From positions 1 through 64,000 of the forward strand of contig JAQBPB010000013.1 in assembly GCA_028287745.1 (NCBI GenBank): DNA of 64,000 nt, given 5' to 3'. Shown piece after piece: positions 46,111 to 54,599 of the stretch. The DNA is from Chloroflexota bacterium (lineage in GTDB: Bacteria; Chloroflexota; Chloroflexia; Chloroheliales; Chloroheliaceae). The notes under the pieces are model-generated. The model saw only the letters and a list, made by a program, of their open reading frames with translations, did no database searches and had not been told where the DNA came from. Within the stretch, counting starts at the first letter, position 1, and each line of letters opens with the position of its first letter. Made by a program: the position numbers and the translations under genes.

Positions 46111-46153
46111 GCGCAAGGGCCGCTAAAGCCCATACCCCAGTAAGGGTAATACC

Positions 46154-46212
46154 GGCCCGGGTCCATTTCCATCCATCAGACAAAGGTAGAGGGATGAAAA
46201 TGGACCCGGGCC
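46154..46212. repeat. 21-base inverted repeat between convergent genes
   Basis: The arms at 46154-46174 and 46192-46212 pair over 21 bases with one mismatch around a 17-base loop. They begin GGCCCGGGTCCATTT. There is no T-run on either strand. It may be a factor-dependent terminator or a mobile repetitive element; no target duplication was seen. Confidence 0.7.
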
Positions 46213-46331
46213 TTAACTGTAACCTCAAAAACCTGCTTTTCCAGAACCTGCTTAAAGAGTGCTTTATTTCCCAACCGGGCTACTAGACCCCGGAGCCTGA
46301 GCTTTCTAGAACCTTGCGTGTTGGCTGAGCT

Positions 46332-46874
46332 TTACCGGGTAGCCAGCCGGGCTTTCTTGATTTTCATGCGGACCAGCGCAATAATTATTAAAACGGTCAG
46401 CGTCACAAAAAGCAGGCAATTTTTACCGACATAATAAAATATCGGCAGAAAACCATCCATAATAAACTGGTCCGGATCATTGCGGTTGTAGATTACTTTG
46501 ACCTGACTGCCGGGCTGCCCAAGGTCATAGGCGGTTGTAACGTATGCTTTCTCTACTACCTGGCCGGTTTCGGTCTTAAAGTTAAAGGTGTACCGGTTGG
46601 CGAGGTCTTTGGTCTGGATGTTGTAATTGTTTACAGTAGCAGGAGTAGCAGGCGTGGAGGTAACTGCGCTGGCGGTGCCGCTCCTGGTAGCATCTTCAAC
46701 CTGGGTTACGGTGGCATTTGCGCGGCCACCCCCGACAATCAACCCAACTCCATTAAGGAAAATCCAGAAAGTCACCAGGTAAAGGACCACTAAGAGAGCC
46801 CCAAAGATACCATAAAAGATTTTTGTACCGGTAGGGTTTTCGGTAGAAGTCGGGACAGCCGTTTGGGTTTGCAT
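46332..46874 (-). CDS. DUF3592-like two-helix membrane protein
   Basis: This is a 180-residue protein. Helix 1 lies at about 20-45 (FYGIFGALLVVLYLVTFWIF) and helix 2 at about 148-168. Between them is an extracytoplasmic beta domain with RYTFNFKTETGQVVEKAY and DLGQPGSQVKVIYNRNDP, the usual DUF3592 ending pattern (G-x-x-V-x-V-x-Y-x-P/D). A Thr/Ala-rich insert follows the first helix. The tail is basic (RMKIKKAR), consistent with cytoplasmic ends. Function unknown. The gene is monocistronic and converges with the hydrolase. Confidence 0.8.
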   Translation of the reverse strand: MQTQTAVPTSTENPTGTKIFYGIFGALLVVLYLVTFWIFLNGVGLIVGGGRANATVTQVEDATRSGTASAVTSTPATPATVNNYNIQTKDLANRYTFNFKTETGQVVEKAYVTTAYDLGQPGSQVKVIYNRNDPDQFIMDGFLPIFYYVGKNCLLFVTLTVLIIIALVRMKIKKARLATR

Positions 46875-47081
46875 GGATTATTGCCTCTCTAAAAAGTTTG
46901 CCAATTTGCTACTAAATAAACCAGCGGCCCGGATAAAGCGGGTAGCTTGTTCTTTCCTATTATATACCAGTGGAGGTTCTAACTCACTAAAATCCAGCCA
47001 AATCTAATAGTGAAAAAGTACAATAATTTGTTAAAATATGGTAAGTTTATTTTCAACAACTTTTCAAGGAGAATAATAAAA

Positions 47082-49499
47082 GTGGCTTTCATCCATTACC
47101 GGCGTATCCTGGCGGGTTTTATGGTTGCAGGTCTGTTTGCCGCAACTACCCTGGCTAATTTTAAGGCGGCGGTCCAGGATGGCGTCAGGGATTTTGCCGC
47201 CCGGACCCCTATTCTCGCCCCTGCGCCGGAAAACATCAGGACCGGTATTTCCTGGGATGGCCCACCCGGAATTCTCCAAACCATAAAGGGTTCGAAAACC
47301 AACCTGCAGACCACTGCCCCTACTCAGGCAGCTATTATCCAACCCGCATCCAGGCCGGTGGCAACCGGGTCTTTCCCGGAGTTAAGTTTTACATTCACGG
47401 CTACTCCGTTACAGGGAGAAGTCATTAACTCGCAGATCCACCCGCCAGATACTATGGGAGCAGTTGGCCCAACCCAATTTGTAATGATGATTAACGGTCT
47501 GGGGCGCGTATTTGATAAGGACACCGGCCTTCCCAACACGGCCCTCGATTTCAACCCGGACCTTTTCTTTAAGCCGGTCCTTACCCCGGTGGCTGAAAAT
47601 TCTACTAACTCAACCAGATATCCGAGGGTTCGTTATGACCGGTTTTCCGGACGTTGGATACTTCTGGTAAGTGATTTACCGGGTGGCGTTGATAAACAGT
47701 CTAACCGGGTACTGCTGGCGGTATCTGCTGCTTCGACTATTACGCCTGATACCGCCTGGTCCCTGTATTCCTTTCAACCGGGTAATATTCTGTATGGTCA
47801 GGGTTCCAATCAAATAAATTTGTTTACGGAATATCCTACATTGGGCCTGGATGCCCATGCCCTGTATATTGGCCTCAACTTCTATAGCACCGGCCAGGCC
47901 AAGTTATTTTTCAACTCGGCTGGCTTTGTTATAAAAAAGAGTTCAATAATTAATAATGGCCCTCTAAAAGGGACCGGATTCCAGGAACTGGTGGAACCTG
48001 ATGGTCAGGGACTTTATAGCCCACAAGGAGTAGATAATTACGACCCTGCTCCCGCCACCGGTTATTTTATTGGACTAAAAACCCCTGCCAACAACAATCG
48101 ATTATATCTCCGGCGAGTTTATAATCCCGGAAGTAATACGCCAACCCTCTCAGCTAATATTTCTATACCTATTGATGACCTGACCCAGCCTATCCCGGTC
48201 CAGCACAAGGGTAACACCGGGGATAGCCCGCAAAGACCAAACCGGGGGAAACTGGACCCCGTAAACAACCGCTTTTCGAATGCAGTAATACGTACTTTAG
48301 CCAGGGGAAACGGCTTAGTAGAAACAATGTGGCTAGCGCACCACATAGGAGTTGATGTTACCGGCTCAAGTAATACCAATACAATTACCCATAACGGCTC
48401 TCGCTGGTACGAACTTATAAACCTTACCACTACGCCGGACCTTGGACAGTCCGGAACAGTTTTTGACCCGACAAGCCCTAATCCACAATCATACTGGGTG
48501 CCTTCCATCGCTATTTCCGGACAGGGCCATGCCCTTATGGGTTTCAATGCGGCCGGGCCGGACGCCTACGTGAATGCCGCCTTTGTTGGGCGCCTGGTCG
48601 GGGACCCGGCCGGGTTTATGCACCCGCTAACCCGCTATACCGCCACTAACTCGGCTTATAATCCGCCCGTGAATGATCATTCTCCTATTAACCGCCTCTG
48701 GAGTGAATATTCGTATACCAGCCTTGATCCGGTAGATGATATGACCTTTTGGACCATTCAACAGGTTGCCTTTAACAACGGAACACCCAATACGGAAATT
48801 TATGGCATACAGGTAGCTAAAATCAAAGCGCCACCACCGGCGACTCCACTCCCGTTAGGCCCGGCCCTGACCCCCGGTCTAAAGAGTTTTGAAATAACAA
48901 TTAGCGGTAATCCGGTGAATGGCTCAGGTTTTTTCGAACCCGGTCCCTGGTCTACCAACCATTTGAAGGTTGATATAGATGGCGAAATAATTATTAACAA
49001 AATCGTTTCGGTCACCCCAACTTCTATTGTCCTGAATGTTTCGACCTTGTTTGCTACTACCGGTCTTCATAGCGTAACGATTACTAATCCGGATGGACAA
49101 TCTGTGACAGGCAAAGATATAATTAATGTTTCAAATTATAACTGTACTCAAATGGTTTCAAATACTGCCTCGGACGGGAGCGAAGGCTCATTTAGTCAGG
49201 CCCTTACCAATGCCAGAAACGGGGGTTGTAAAAACATTGTCCTGGGAACTCTGGACCCCATAAGTCTAACCGGCAGCCTGGCGGCATTACCAGCAGGTGT
49301 CACTATTACGACAAACAAGCCCTGTGATGCTGGGAAGGTTGAAATTGTCAGGTCACCCGGCAATGTCTTTAGTGGCGATGGCCTTAGCCTGAATGGCGGC
49401 ACCTTTTTTGGACTGGCTATTCACGGGTTTAACGGTAAGCAACTGGTGGTCCTGTCGGGTGATAACCGGTTAAAATGTATTTCCACTGCGCAGACCTGA
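47082..49499 (+). CDS. Large exported protein with IPT/TIG-like domain
   Basis: This is an 805-residue secreted protein of unknown function. The GTG at 47082 with AAGGAG ten bases upstream is preferred; an upstream GTG at 47010 has no site. It begins with a basic residue stretch and a hydrophobic helix (ILAGFMVAGLFAATTLA), a signal peptide or anchor. The central region (about 90-590) has beta-strand-rich repeats (PPDTMGAVGPTQFVMMINGL, RYPRVRYDRFSGRWILLVSD, WYELINL) that may form a propeller. About 620-700 resembles an IPT/TIG Ig-like domain (VSVTPTSIVLNV, GLHSVTITNPDG). The end (NTASDGSEGSFSQALTNARN) is like the start of right-handed beta-helix proteins but is short, as if truncated. Confidence 0.75.
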   Translation: MAFIHYRRILAGFMVAGLFAATTLANFKAAVQDGVRDFAARTPILAPAPENIRTGISWDGPPGILQTIKGSKTNLQTTAPTQAAIIQPASRPVATGSFPELSFTFTATPLQGEVINSQIHPPDTMGAVGPTQFVMMINGLGRVFDKDTGLPNTALDFNPDLFFKPVLTPVAENSTNSTRYPRVRYDRFSGRWILLVSDLPGGVDKQSNRVLLAVSAASTITPDTAWSLYSFQPGNILYGQGSNQINLFTEYPTLGLDAHALYIGLNFYSTGQAKLFFNSAGFVIKKSSIINNGPLKGTGFQELVEPDGQGLYSPQGVDNYDPAPATGYFIGLKTPANNNRLYLRRVYNPGSNTPTLSANISIPIDDLTQPIPVQHKGNTGDSPQRPNRGKLDPVNNRFSNAVIRTLARGNGLVETMWLAHHIGVDVTGSSNTNTITHNGSRWYELINLTTTPDLGQSGTVFDPTSPNPQSYWVPSIAISGQGHALMGFNAAGPDAYVNAAFVGRLVGDPAGFMHPLTRYTATNSAYNPPVNDHSPINRLWSEYSYTSLDPVDDMTFWTIQQVAFNNGTPNTEIYGIQVAKIKAPPPATPLPLGPALTPGLKSFEITISGNPVNGSGFFEPGPWSTNHLKVDIDGEIIINKIVSVTPTSIVLNVSTLFATTGLHSVTITNPDGQSVTGKDIINVSNYNCTQMVSNTASDGSEGSFSQALTNARNGGCKNIVLGTLDPISLTGSLAALPAGVTITTNKPCDAGKVEIVRSPGNVFSGDGLSLNGGTFFGLAIHGFNGKQLVVLSGDNRLKCISTAQT

Positions 49500-49914
49500 C
49501 CTCTTATTCTCAGTGCTGCTTTGAGGGTTCTCAATTAACTTCCAACACAGGGTATAATACTGGTGTTATAATCCAGCCTATCGGTTTTAGGTAAGCTTGA
49601 GGCCAGTAACCTCGTCCTGACTTGACTAACCTACTCTTTAATGTTAAGTTTTCATTAATAATTCTACTTACTGGTTCGGCTTCAGTTGAACTTTTTCACC
49701 CGGTAGTTAGTTTTTTCCTTTCCTGGTTTTGTTCTTTAAATCCATCAGATTTATGCAAACGGGAAACGACAGCTTAAGCCTGCTTCAGGTGATCTACTGC
49801 CGGGAATTTGTGTGCTTTTTCGGTTACAAATTAATTTAATAAGGCTAAAAAACTTTCAATGGAGTAAGTTTAATAAAAAAAAGAAAAGCCTCGATATAGA
49901 GAAAGAAAATTCTT
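49500..49914 (+). promoter_or_regulatory. Promoter and long leader of the CPA2 antiporter gene
   Basis: TATAAT occurs at 49553-49558 and again at 49567-49572, the second with a TGT extension (49564-49566). A start near 49580 gives a leader of about 335 bases before the antiporter ATG. I looked for known riboswitch motifs, including c-di-AMP ones expected for K+ transporters, and did not recognise one. No gene is seen. Confidence 0.45.
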
Positions 49915-51837
49915 ATGGCTAGTTTAAGTAGCATTCTCGGAATGGTAGCCGGTGCAAGTGGTGGGGAGAGCTTTAGCCTGGAAGGTTACGAATTACTGGT
50001 TGACCTTGTTCTGGCTGTCCTGGCCGCTTTCCTGGGAGGCCTTGTTGCCTCCCGGCTTAAACTACCTGTTATGACGGGTTATCTGTTGGGTGGTATCGTT
50101 ATCGGGCCGTTTACCCCCGGACCATCTTCGGATATACACCGGGTGCAAACCCTGGCTGAACTTGGGGTAGCCCTTTTGATGTTTGCTCTCGGTACCCAGT
50201 TTTCACTCCATGAACTTAAACAAGTAGGCAAAGGAGCCGCCGGGGGCGGTATCCTCCAGGTAGTGATGACTATACTCCTGGGTATACCGGTCGGGTTGGT
50301 ACTTGGGCTAAGCTTTACCCAGTCTCTTTACCTGGGCGGCATGCTGGCAATTTCAAGTTCGATTGTAATTCTTAAATTGCTTCTCAGCCGCAGCGAGGTA
50401 GAAGCCCTACAGGGCCGGTTGGCCCTGGGCATTGGTGTGGTGCAAGATATTTCCGTAGTAGTTCTGGTCGTAGTGCTTCCGGCGCTTGCTGCCCCAAACC
50501 AGGGCACCCTGAGTGATTTGCTCATAAATGTTGGGCTGGCCCTGGTAAAAGCAGTTGTTTTCCTGGGATTAACCTACTTTGTAGGGACCAGAGTTATTCC
50601 CTGGATTCTTTACCGGATAATCAGCCTGGGCCTGCGTGAAATGTTTTTACTGACTATTCTGATAATCGCGGTCGGTACGGCCCTGGTAGCGCAGTTAATT
50701 GGCCTTTCCTTTGCCCTGGGGGCCTTTTTGGCCGGTATGATCGTAAGTGAGTCGGAAGTTGCCGATGATGTCCTGAACGAAATAATCCCCCTGCGCGATG
50801 TTTTTGCCAGCCTGTTCTTTGTCTCAATCGGGATGTTAATCAATCCGGGCCTGCTCTGGGACAATTTATTGGGGGTGCTGCTGGTAGTATTCGTAATTTT
50901 GGTAGGGAAGTTTGGGATTGTGGCCGGGTTATTACTGCTGTTCGGCTACCCATTTAAAGCGGCTTTTCGGGCCGGGCTGCTGCTTTCCCAGATTGGTGAA
51001 TTTTCCTTTGTTCTGGCCCGCACCGGGGTGGATAAGGGAGCCCTGACAACCCAGATTGAAGCCCTGGTATTGAGCGGAGCTTTAATTACAATTATTCTAA
51101 CCCCGGTTCTTTACCAGTATCTACCACCCCATTTTGACCGACTGGAAGAATGGCTTGAAAAGCGCCGGATCCGGTTGCGAGCGGCCAGGATAGCGGCCGG
51201 GGTAATCAAGGAAGATATAAAGCCCGCCCAACCCCTGGTACCGGAACCAGTAATTTATGATTGGCCTGGTCGCGACCCCCGGTTGGACGGTATGATGAAG
51301 AATTTGAGCCAGGAAATTCAGCGCGACCACCGCAGCGCCGCCGAACGCTGGCCCTACCGCAAGCATGTCGTTATTTGCGGTTATGGCCGGGTTGGGCGTG
51401 AACTGGCCGAAGCAGTCAGGCGGCGCAACTTTGAAGTGGTTATTATTGAACATGACCTGCGGCGAGCGGCTGAAGCCATTGCCAAGGGTATGCTGGTCTT
51501 TACCGGAGATGCCACACGCCAGGTTGTGTTGAAGCAGGCCAGGGTTGACCAGGCCAGGGTTTTGGCCGTTACCACGCCCGACTTACCGACTGCTGAAGCG
51601 ATTACCCGGGAAGGACGCCTGCTGAATAAAGAACTGGAAATTGTTACCCGGTCCAGCGATATCCGGGCAATTCGGGCCTTGCGCCAGGCCGGGGCGGGGA
51701 ACGTTGTGCAGCCTGAAATTGAAGCGGGCCTGGAATTCATTCGCCGGACACTGCGGGCCTATGGCGTCAGCGGGGTAGAGCTACAGGGGTTGATAAACGG
51801 GCGGCGTGAGAAACATTACGGGCGGCAGAAAAGCTAA
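49915..51837 (+). CDS. CPA2-family cation:proton antiporter with RCK_N domain
   Basis: This is a 640-residue membrane protein. The first 400 residues contain about 12-13 helices of the Na+/H+ exchanger fold, with GYLLGGIVIGPF and ALGAFLAGMIVSESE typical of KefB/RosB-like CPA2 transporters. After a polar linker comes an RCK_N/TrkA-N domain (about 480-600) with HVVICGYGRVGRELAEAV, a Rossmann loop with an acid further on (VIIEHDLRR) that fits NAD(H), followed by GDATRQVVLKQA. RCK domains gate K+ or H+ movement by nucleotide or ligand. K+/H+ antiport is likely. The TrkA-C part is absent or very short. Confidence 0.92.
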   Translation: MASLSSILGMVAGASGGESFSLEGYELLVDLVLAVLAAFLGGLVASRLKLPVMTGYLLGGIVIGPFTPGPSSDIHRVQTLAELGVALLMFALGTQFSLHELKQVGKGAAGGGILQVVMTILLGIPVGLVLGLSFTQSLYLGGMLAISSSIVILKLLLSRSEVEALQGRLALGIGVVQDISVVVLVVVLPALAAPNQGTLSDLLINVGLALVKAVVFLGLTYFVGTRVIPWILYRIISLGLREMFLLTILIIAVGTALVAQLIGLSFALGAFLAGMIVSESEVADDVLNEIIPLRDVFASLFFVSIGMLINPGLLWDNLLGVLLVVFVILVGKFGIVAGLLLLFGYPFKAAFRAGLLLSQIGEFSFVLARTGVDKGALTTQIEALVLSGALITIILTPVLYQYLPPHFDRLEEWLEKRRIRLRAARIAAGVIKEDIKPAQPLVPEPVIYDWPGRDPRLDGMMKNLSQEIQRDHRSAAERWPYRKHVVICGYGRVGRELAEAVRRRNFEVVIIEHDLRRAAEAIAKGMLVFTGDATRQVVLKQARVDQARVLAVTTPDLPTAEAITREGRLLNKELEIVTRSSDIRAIRALRQAGAGNVVQPEIEAGLEFIRRTLRAYGVSGVELQGLINGRREKHYGRQKS

Positions 51838-52013
51838 TCCTGTCCCGGAAAATACCAATAAGCCTGATTACTTGTATCTAAGGTGAAGCGGATTATTCTG
51901 GCTTCACCTTTTATTAATAAATTTCCTAAATTCCTTCGGAACCGGCCATTTCTTTAGATAAAATTAAGACAAATAACACAAACCCTTAACGTACTTAACT
52001 TACAATACAACTA

Positions 52014-52028
52014 TACCTACCGGGGGGT
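52014..52028. promoter_or_regulatory. CTACC-GGTAG palindrome upstream of the receiver gene
   Basis: The sequence around CTACCGGGGGGTAG, preceded by ATAC, resembles a GC-rich metal-regulator (CsoR/RcnR-type) operator and lies about 70 bases before the receiver gene. It may be chance. The evidence is sequence likeness only. Confidence 0.25.
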
Positions 52029-52094
52029 AGAAAAACCAGAGCAATTATTTTCTCTTCTCTTAAAAACTTTCCTGTCCTAGAAAGGAATGACCCA

Positions 52095-52454
52095 ATGCCC
52101 AAAAAACTGTTATTTATTGATGGATCTCCGCTCCTAACTGTTACATTTGAAGATTTTTTCAGGGCAATTGGTTTTGAGGTAACCAGTGCTTCGACTAACT
52201 ACGAAGCATCCCAGTTACTGAATAAATTTGAATTCGATTTAATTATTACGGATTTTGATACGCCTTGCATCAATGGCAATAAAATCATTGGTGAATTGAC
52301 CCAGCGGTCAATTCAGACTCCGGTAATTGCCCATGTTTGCGATAAAAATAATATAAATTATTCGCCTCTTGTTAAAGAGGTAGTTTTAAAACCGGCTTCT
52401 ATTTTCCATCTTCTCGAAGCGATTGATAAATCTTTGAGTATCGCAGTAAGTTAA
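52095..52454 (+). CDS. Atypical CheY-like response regulator receiver
   Basis: This is a 119-residue single receiver domain without an output domain. The phospho-acceptor Asp53 (IITDFDTP) and the switch Lys99 (LKP) are present. The acidic pair near the N-terminus is reduced to one (FIDGSP: Asp9, Gly10), and the Thr/Ser after strand 4 is Val81 (PVIAHVCD). These changes suggest weak or no Mg-dependent phosphorylation. An intrinsic terminator follows. No kinase is next to it. It could be a phosphate sink or an adaptor. Confidence 0.8.
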   Translation: MPKKLLFIDGSPLLTVTFEDFFRAIGFEVTSASTNYEASQLLNKFEFDLIITDFDTPCINGNKIIGELTQRSIQTPVIAHVCDKNNINYSPLVKEVVLKPASIFHLLEAIDKSLSIAVS

Positions 52455-52455
52455 G

Positions 52456-52490
52456 AAAAAGCCGTACCTGTTTACCGGGTGCGGCTTTTT
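52456..52490 (+). terminator. Terminator after the receiver gene
   Basis: AAAAAGCCGTACC and GGTGCGGCTTTTT pair over thirteen bases with one wobble and end in five Ts. It lies directly past the stop codon. Confidence 0.85.
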
Positions 52491-52617
52491 CATTTCATAC
52501 AACTGTACCAAAGTACAGGCCGCTCAGCCCAAATACCCGTTGTTTCATGCCGGTCTCCCGGCTATAGTTAAAACAGTCCTGCTTTTTTACGATCTTGAAT
52601 TTGCAAGGAGTTAGTTT

Positions 52618-54414
52618 ATGACCATAACCGAACCCCAACTGGATACGCCTTTGACCGCCTGGCAGTCTGTCGCGACCCTTGACCAGGTCAAGGCTAAAGG
52701 CAGTTTGACTGTCCATACCGGTGACCACGTAATCGTCCTGTTCCTGTTTGGGGAACGGGTATATGCGGTGGATAATCGCTGCCCTCATATGGGTTTTCCG
52801 CTCGACAAAGGCACCGTGCGTGAGGGAATACTGACCTGCCACTGGCACCATGCCCGCTTTGACCTGGCGAGCGGCGGGACATTTGACCAGTTTGCCGATG
52901 ACGTGCGCAGTTTCCCGGTTAAAGTCGAAGGTAATGAAATCTGGCTTGACCTGAGTCCGGTGGGCGATTACCGGGAGCGCCAGCAAAAACGGCTCCGGGA
53001 TGGTCTTGAACGCAATATCCGGTTAGTAGTTGCCAAAAGTGTGCTGGGTTTGTTGCAAAATGAAAAGGACCGCGACACTGCCGCCAGCCTGCCATTTGGC
53101 ATCGGCCTGGATTACGGGGCCCGCAACCGCCGGGATGGATGGTCAACCGGCCAGACCATCAATACTCTGTTGATAAACTTGCTTCCTGACCTTGAAAATG
53201 ATGATAAACCCCGGGCGCTGTATATCGGCCTGAACGCGGTTGCCCGCGACTGTAACGGGCAACCGGCCCGTTTCGCGCTTGACCCGCTGCCGAATTTATC
53301 AACTGATTTACCGGCCCTCAAGAAATGGTTCCGCCAGTTTGTGGAAGTCCGCGACAGCGAAGGGGCCGAACGCTGCCTGGTTTCGGCGATAGCCGCCGGG
53401 CATTCCCCGGCCGCGATTGCCGATATGCTTTTCGCGGCGGCAACCGACCACCGGTTTATGGATACCGGCCACCTGTTGGACTTTACCAATAAAGCTTTCG
53501 AAGCGCTCGACCGGGCGGGTTGGGAATATGCCCCGGTCACGCTGGCAAGCCTGGCCCCTGTCTTTGCCCAGGCCCCCCGGCTGGAAGAAACCAACGAGTG
53601 GCAGCAGCCGGTGAACCTGGTTGCTATCTTGAACGGGGCCTTCGCCCATTTACCCCAGGCTATCAGCACCGGGTCTGGCCGTACCTGGGACGTGGCGGCC
53701 AATTGGAGCAAGCTGGTTGACACTATCCTGGGTGATGACCCTCAGGCTACCAGCGACGCCCTTTTGATGGCCCTGTCCGAAGGCGCCACCTTTGAAGAAC
53801 TGGCCCAGGTAGTTGTTTACGGTGCCATCCGGCGGGTTGCCCAGTTTCATATTTCTAACGAATTTGGTGATTGGAACACGGTCCACCACACCTACACATA
53901 CACCAACGCGCTCCACCAGGCAATGCGCCGCAGCCCTTCACCGGAATTGTTACGGGGCGTCTGGGACGGCGCTATGAGTATCTACCTGGACCGCTTCCTG
54001 AATATCCCGGCCACCCGCTTGCCCAGGCTGGACCCACCCGCCGATGTGGTCGAACCGGAAACTCTGCTGGCAAATTTATTGGAACTATTCAACCGCCAGC
54101 AGCAGGTAAACCAGGCCGGGGAACTGGCCGCCCAATACCTGGCAAGTGGGGCCGACCCGGCCCACCTGATCGCTACGCTTGGCAAAGCCCTTTTGCGTGA
54201 GGACGCCGGGTTCCATGCTTTACAGTGTGTCGAAGCTTCCACCAGGCAATATTACTCACTGGCCACCCGGCCGGAAACCGCCCCGGTGGCCTATCATGCC
54301 CTGGTAGCCGCCGCCCGGTTCCTGGGAGCCCATTTCCCGACACCCCGTTCGGCCAACCAGACCTACCAGATTGCCCTGAGGCTGCAGCGCGGCGAAAAAG
54401 TTTTTGAAGAATAA
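52618..54414 (+). CDS. Rieske 2Fe-2S protein with large helical domain
   Basis: This is a 598-residue protein. The N-terminal Rieske domain (about 14-110) has CPHMGF (Cys55, His57) and CHWHHARFD (Cys74, His77), all four cluster ligands, as in non-heme iron dioxygenase ferredoxins. The remaining 480 residues are predicted alpha-helical, with no dioxygenase catalytic domain. It contains clusters of His and acid residues (DRAG, GHLLDFTNKAFEAL, DWNTVHHTYTYTNAL, QFHISNEFGDW) that might bind a metal, as in questin-oxidase-like proteins; that link is inference. AAGGAG lies before the ATG. It is monocistronic between two terminators. Its reaction is not known. Confidence 0.8.
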   Translation: MTITEPQLDTPLTAWQSVATLDQVKAKGSLTVHTGDHVIVLFLFGERVYAVDNRCPHMGFPLDKGTVREGILTCHWHHARFDLASGGTFDQFADDVRSFPVKVEGNEIWLDLSPVGDYRERQQKRLRDGLERNIRLVVAKSVLGLLQNEKDRDTAASLPFGIGLDYGARNRRDGWSTGQTINTLLINLLPDLENDDKPRALYIGLNAVARDCNGQPARFALDPLPNLSTDLPALKKWFRQFVEVRDSEGAERCLVSAIAAGHSPAAIADMLFAAATDHRFMDTGHLLDFTNKAFEALDRAGWEYAPVTLASLAPVFAQAPRLEETNEWQQPVNLVAILNGAFAHLPQAISTGSGRTWDVAANWSKLVDTILGDDPQATSDALLMALSEGATFEELAQVVVYGAIRRVAQFHISNEFGDWNTVHHTYTYTNALHQAMRRSPSPELLRGVWDGAMSIYLDRFLNIPATRLPRLDPPADVVEPETLLANLLELFNRQQQVNQAGELAAQYLASGADPAHLIATLGKALLREDAGFHALQCVEASTRQYYSLATRPETAPVAYHALVAAARFLGAHFPTPRSANQTYQIALRLQRGEKVFEE

Positions 54415-54420
54415 GCATAA

Positions 54421-54455
54421 AAAAAAGGACCGCCCCACAAAGGTGGTTCTTTTTG
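54421..54455 (+). terminator. Terminator after the Rieske gene
   Basis: AAAAAGGACCGCC (54422-54434) pairs with GGTGGTTCTTTTT (54442-54454) using two G-U wobbles and ends in a T-run. It lies just past the stop. Confidence 0.85.
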
Positions 54456-54523
54456 TTTTAAATTTGTATCAGTAATCAAGGAGCATTTTACTCCCCACGG
54501 ACCGGCCAGGCGAGTGTAAGTCC

Positions 54524-54552
54524 TTCCAACCGGCGGCTAACTATGCTATAAT
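54524..54552 (+). promoter_or_regulatory. Promoter of topA
   Basis: An extended -10, TATGCTATAAT (TATAAT at 54547-54552 with TGC at 54544-54546), has a weak -35 TTCCAA at 54524-54529 with 17-base spacing. Transcription starts near 54559, giving a leader of about 40 bases. The same eleven-base -10 occurs before the DUF951 gene. Confidence 0.65.
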
Positions 54553-54599
54553 CCGGTTAAGAACATTTGTTTGTGAATTGAAACCAAAGAGGCCAGTAT

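Noticed and set aside
49573..49914. c-di-AMP riboswitch before the antiporter
   Set aside because: Only a short CGACAGC stretch is reminiscent; the conserved core blocks were not found.
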